Source: an uncultured Sphingomonas sp.
GTDB lineage: Bacteria > Pseudomonadota > Alphaproteobacteria > Sphingomonadales > Sphingomonadaceae
DNA length: 64,000 bases
NCBI RefSeq assembly: GCF_937859915.1
Contig: NZ_CALMAW010000122.1
Location: 1-64,000 of the forward strand
Direction of reading: 5' to 3'
In this document: piece after piece, positions 62,272 through 64,000 of the stretch
Numbering within the stretch: the first letter of the stretch is position 1
Layout: each line of letters starts with the position of its first letter
Notes under the pieces: model-generated
What the model was told of the DNA's origin: nothing
The model's input: only the letters and a program-made list of their open reading frames with translations
Database searches by the model: none
Position numbers and translations under genes: made by a program

Positions 62272-63431
62272 GCCGAGACGCCGTCGGCGCCGGTCGCGAC
62301 GACCTGATAGCGCCGGCCGAGCGAGGTCAGCAGTTCGTAGGAGATCGTGTCCGCCTCTTGTGCCACCATTTCGATCGGCCGGTGGGGGCCGATCAGCTCG
62401 ACCCAGTCGCCTTCGCCGAGCGCCCCGTCGGCAAGATCTGTGATATCTATCGTCATACTGTCCATCGAAACGCGCCCGGCGATCGCTAGGGTCCGCCCGC
62501 CGAACCACGCCGCCCCGATTCCGCCCAGCCGGCGCGGCCAGCCATCGGCGTAGCCGACTCCGAGCGTCGCCAGCCGACTCGGCCGCGCTGCGACGAAGGT
62601 CAGTCCGTAGCCGACGCCCGCGCCCACGGGCACGTCGCGGATCTGCAGCACGCGCGCCTCGAGCGTGACCACGGGGGACACGGCATCGCGATGATCGACG
62701 TCGGCGGGCTGCGCGCCATAGAGGGCGATGCCGGGCCGCACGAGATCGAAGCGGAAGCGCTCGTCGAGAAATATGCCTGCCGAATTGGCGAGCGAGCGCG
62801 GAACGCCGGGAAAGCGAGCGGCGGTCGCGGCGAAACGCGCATATTGGTCGGCATTGGCGCTGTCGGCCGAGGCGTCGGCGCTGGCGAGATGGCTAATGAT
62901 CAGCCGCAGCGGAACGGCGGCGCGAAACGCGGGGTCCTCGGCCAGTGTCTCCGCCTCGTCGCACGCGACGCCCAGCCGCGACATGCCGCTGTCGAGCTGG
63001 AGCGCCGCGGGCAGCGGCCGACCCGCATCCTGCGCGAATGCCTGCCACCGCCGCGCCTCGCGGAGCGTGTTGAGCACCGGGATCACGCCGTGCGCGGCGA
63101 GCATCGCCTCCGCCCCCGCAGGAACGCCGTTGAGGACATAGAGAATGTCGTCACCGCCGAGCAGACCGGCAAGCGCCAGCGCTTCGTCGACGGTTGCGAC
63201 GAAAAAGCTGCGGCATCCCGCGGCGCGCAGCACCGGGACGACGCGGGCGATGCCAAGGCCATAGGCATCCGCCTTGACCACCGCGGCACATTCGGCCGGT
63301 GCCGCGCGGGCGGCGAGCCGCGCGTAATTGGCACGCAGCGCGGCAAGATCAATCGTCAGCCGCCCGCCGGCTGCCGTCATCGCGTCAGGGAGACCCGCGG
63401 CAGTGGGGTCGATGGCAAAGCTGTCGGTCAT
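62268..63431 (-). CDS. alr: Alanine racemase (DadX-type by context)
   Basis: 387-residue PLP enzyme interconverting L- and D-alanine. The PLP lysine is in [10 protein letters not shown] near residue 50, and the catalytic Tyr is in [11 protein letters not shown] near 280. [11 protein letters not shown] and the N-terminal [15 protein letters not shown] are family features. ATG 63431 has GGAAG upstream. Coupling to dadA suggests the catabolic role, though it can also supply D-Ala for the cell wall. Confidence 0.94.
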   Translation of the reverse strand: MTDSFAIDPTAAGLPDAMTAAGGRLTIDLAALRANYARLAARAAPAECAAVVKADAYGLGIARVVPVLRAAGCRSFFVATVDEALALAGLLGGDDILYVLNGVPAGAEAMLAAHGVIPVLNTLREARRWQAFAQDAGRPLPAALQLDSGMSRLGVACDEAETLAEDPAFRAAVPLRLIISHLASADASADSANADQYARFAATAARFPGVPRSLANSAGIFLDERFRFDLVRPGIALYGAQPADVDHRDAVSPVVTLEARVLQIRDVPVGAGVGYGLTFVAARPSRLATLGVGYADGWPRRLGGIGAAWFGGRTLAIAGRVSMDSMTIDITDLADGALGEGDWVELIGPHRPIEMVAQEADTISYELLTSLGRRYQVVATGADGVSA

Positions 63432-63528
63432 TTCACTTCCACAGACGCGCGACGCGCCCTTATCGTTCACTCGCAGGCGAGACCAGAGCCGATCGCGAGC
63501 CTTCTCAGCCAGCTAGCCGGATCCGCGA

Positions 63529-63804
63529 TCAATGCTTCGCGCGATTGGCCCGCAGTGTCAGTATGAGCGCGACCGCCAGCGACTCGACGCCGAGCGTCCC
63601 GATCCACGCAATCCCATGCCGGGCGCGGTCGTCGTCGATCAGCGCGATGCCGAACGACCCCGCGAGCAAGACGACGCCTGTCAGTCTCAGCGCGCGCCGG
63701 CGACTGCGGTCGAGACGACCGCCGAACAGCTCCGCCGCCTGCCGCGGCGTGCCGCCCGCGATCAGCATGATCGCGAGCATCGCGACGACCGACGCCATGA
63801 TCAT
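63529..63804 (-). CDS. DUF3325-like small membrane protein
   Basis: 91-residue protein with three hydrophobic segments (SVVAMLAIMLIAG, LRLTGVVLLAGSFGIALI, GIAWIGTLGVESLAVALIL). The RRRALRLTG segment before the second helix resembles DUF3325, a family found in siderophore-uptake operons beside PepSY proteins. The ATG overlaps the preceding stop (ATGA), so more of the operon probably lies beyond the window. Confidence 0.7.
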   Translation of the reverse strand: MIMASVVAMLAIMLIAGGTPRQAAELFGGRLDRSRRRALRLTGVVLLAGSFGIALIDDDRARHGIAWIGTLGVESLAVALILTLRANRAKH

Positions 63805-64000
63805 GCCATGACCCGCCTGCGCATGGCGCGGATGGGCGCTTGCTGCCGACCAACGATCACTGCCGCAGCGGCGAACAGCATTGCCAGCACGATCGCCACG
63901 GCATCGACCGCCCATGTCGCCGAGAGCGCGATGCCGGCCGCGATGTCGGCTACCGCTATCGCCGCGCACATCACGGCCGCGAGCGTCAAAAGCTCTCTCC
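63801..64000 (-). CDS. Small two-span membrane protein, possibly cut by window edge
   Basis: A frame beginning at TTG 63989 with GGAGAG upstream gives a 62-residue protein with two hydrophobic segments (LAAVMCAAIAVADIAAGIAL and AVDAVAIVLAMLFAAAAVIV) and a basic tail. The frame stays open to base 64000, so a longer product is possible. By position it could be DUF3649-like, but the sequence match is weak. Confidence 0.5.
   Translation of the reverse strand, partial: RELLTLAAVMCAAIAVADIAAGIALSATWAVDAVAIVLAMLFAAAAVIVGRQQAPIRAMRRRVMA

Noticed and set aside
1..64000. CRISPR arrays, insertion sequences, prophage genes and toxin-antitoxin pairs
   Set aside because: No regularly spaced repeats, transposase, phage structural or Cas protein was seen in any frame.

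Overview
The window is GC-rich, densely coded bacterial DNA that looks like a chromosomal segment of a sphingomonad (Sphingomonas or a close relative, Alphaproteobacteria). The evidence is the gene content (exosortase-A-type O-ligase, YghU, DUF779 aldehyde dehydrogenase pair, sphingomonad-type intergenic palindromes), frequent GTG/TTG starts, many ATGA overlaps, and promoters matching the alphaproteobacterial EcfG consensus GGAAC-N17-CGTT. I see no transposase, phage module, plasmid gene or CRISPR array. About 70 protein genes and one tRNA are supported. The genus is an inference.

Layout. 1-2274: end of a surface-polysaccharide locus (O-ligase, truncated by the window, and an acyltransferase). 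2395-5321: divergent PfpI/DJ-1 gene and topoisomerase IB-MscS operon, each with a stress-type promoter. 5349-13749: PAS regulator, transglutaminase-like protein, Kup potassium transporter, FucP-like sugar permease, M48 protease, and a TetR regulator divergent from a DUF4188 gene with an operator-like inverted repeat between them. 13823-18119: DUF779 and aldehyde dehydrogenase, an old yellow enzyme with a tandem-repeat N-terminus, and a phosphatase relative that has lost metal ligands. 18457-21957: second polysaccharide cluster (pyruvyl transferase, PhyH-like dioxygenase, GT4 glycosyltransferase). 22099-26982: small proteins, PilZ protein, tRNA-Gly(CCC), amidohydrolase, L,D-transpeptidase with a lipoprotein, and a PhnA-like protein.

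27021-31143 is a compact locus. A minus-strand four-gene operon (HhH protein, DCC oxidoreductase, DUF427, SDR) faces a plus-strand spore-photoproduct-lyase-family radical SAM enzyme, a metallophosphoesterase and a 66-residue protein. 31269-44260 holds assorted metabolic and stress genes: an SDR gene broken by a frameshift, YghU, a DUF938 methyltransferase, GH15 trehalase/glucoamylase, a Tat-exported Gfo/Idh/MocA oxidoreductase, an LLM flavin/F420 oxidoreductase, an MpaB-type oxygenase, a DnaQ-BRCT exonuclease, a Tim44-like protein, pirin, an NTF2-like protein and an M20 peptidase.

44273-55793 is the most striking block: one minus-strand run of twelve genes encoding Alternative Complex III (ActA-F), a SCO copper chaperone, an unrecognised small membrane protein, and a type-A2 caa3 cytochrome c oxidase. 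Quinol would be oxidised by Act and electrons passed to the haem-bearing subunit II of the oxidase. The genes overlap or abut except at two junctions, and both of those hold REP-like palindromes. 56010-60174 encodes a complete EmrB/EmrA/NodT-type tripartite efflux system. 61018-63431 encodes D-amino-acid dehydrogenase and alanine racemase. The window ends in a DUF3325-like gene and a small membrane gene that may run off the edge.
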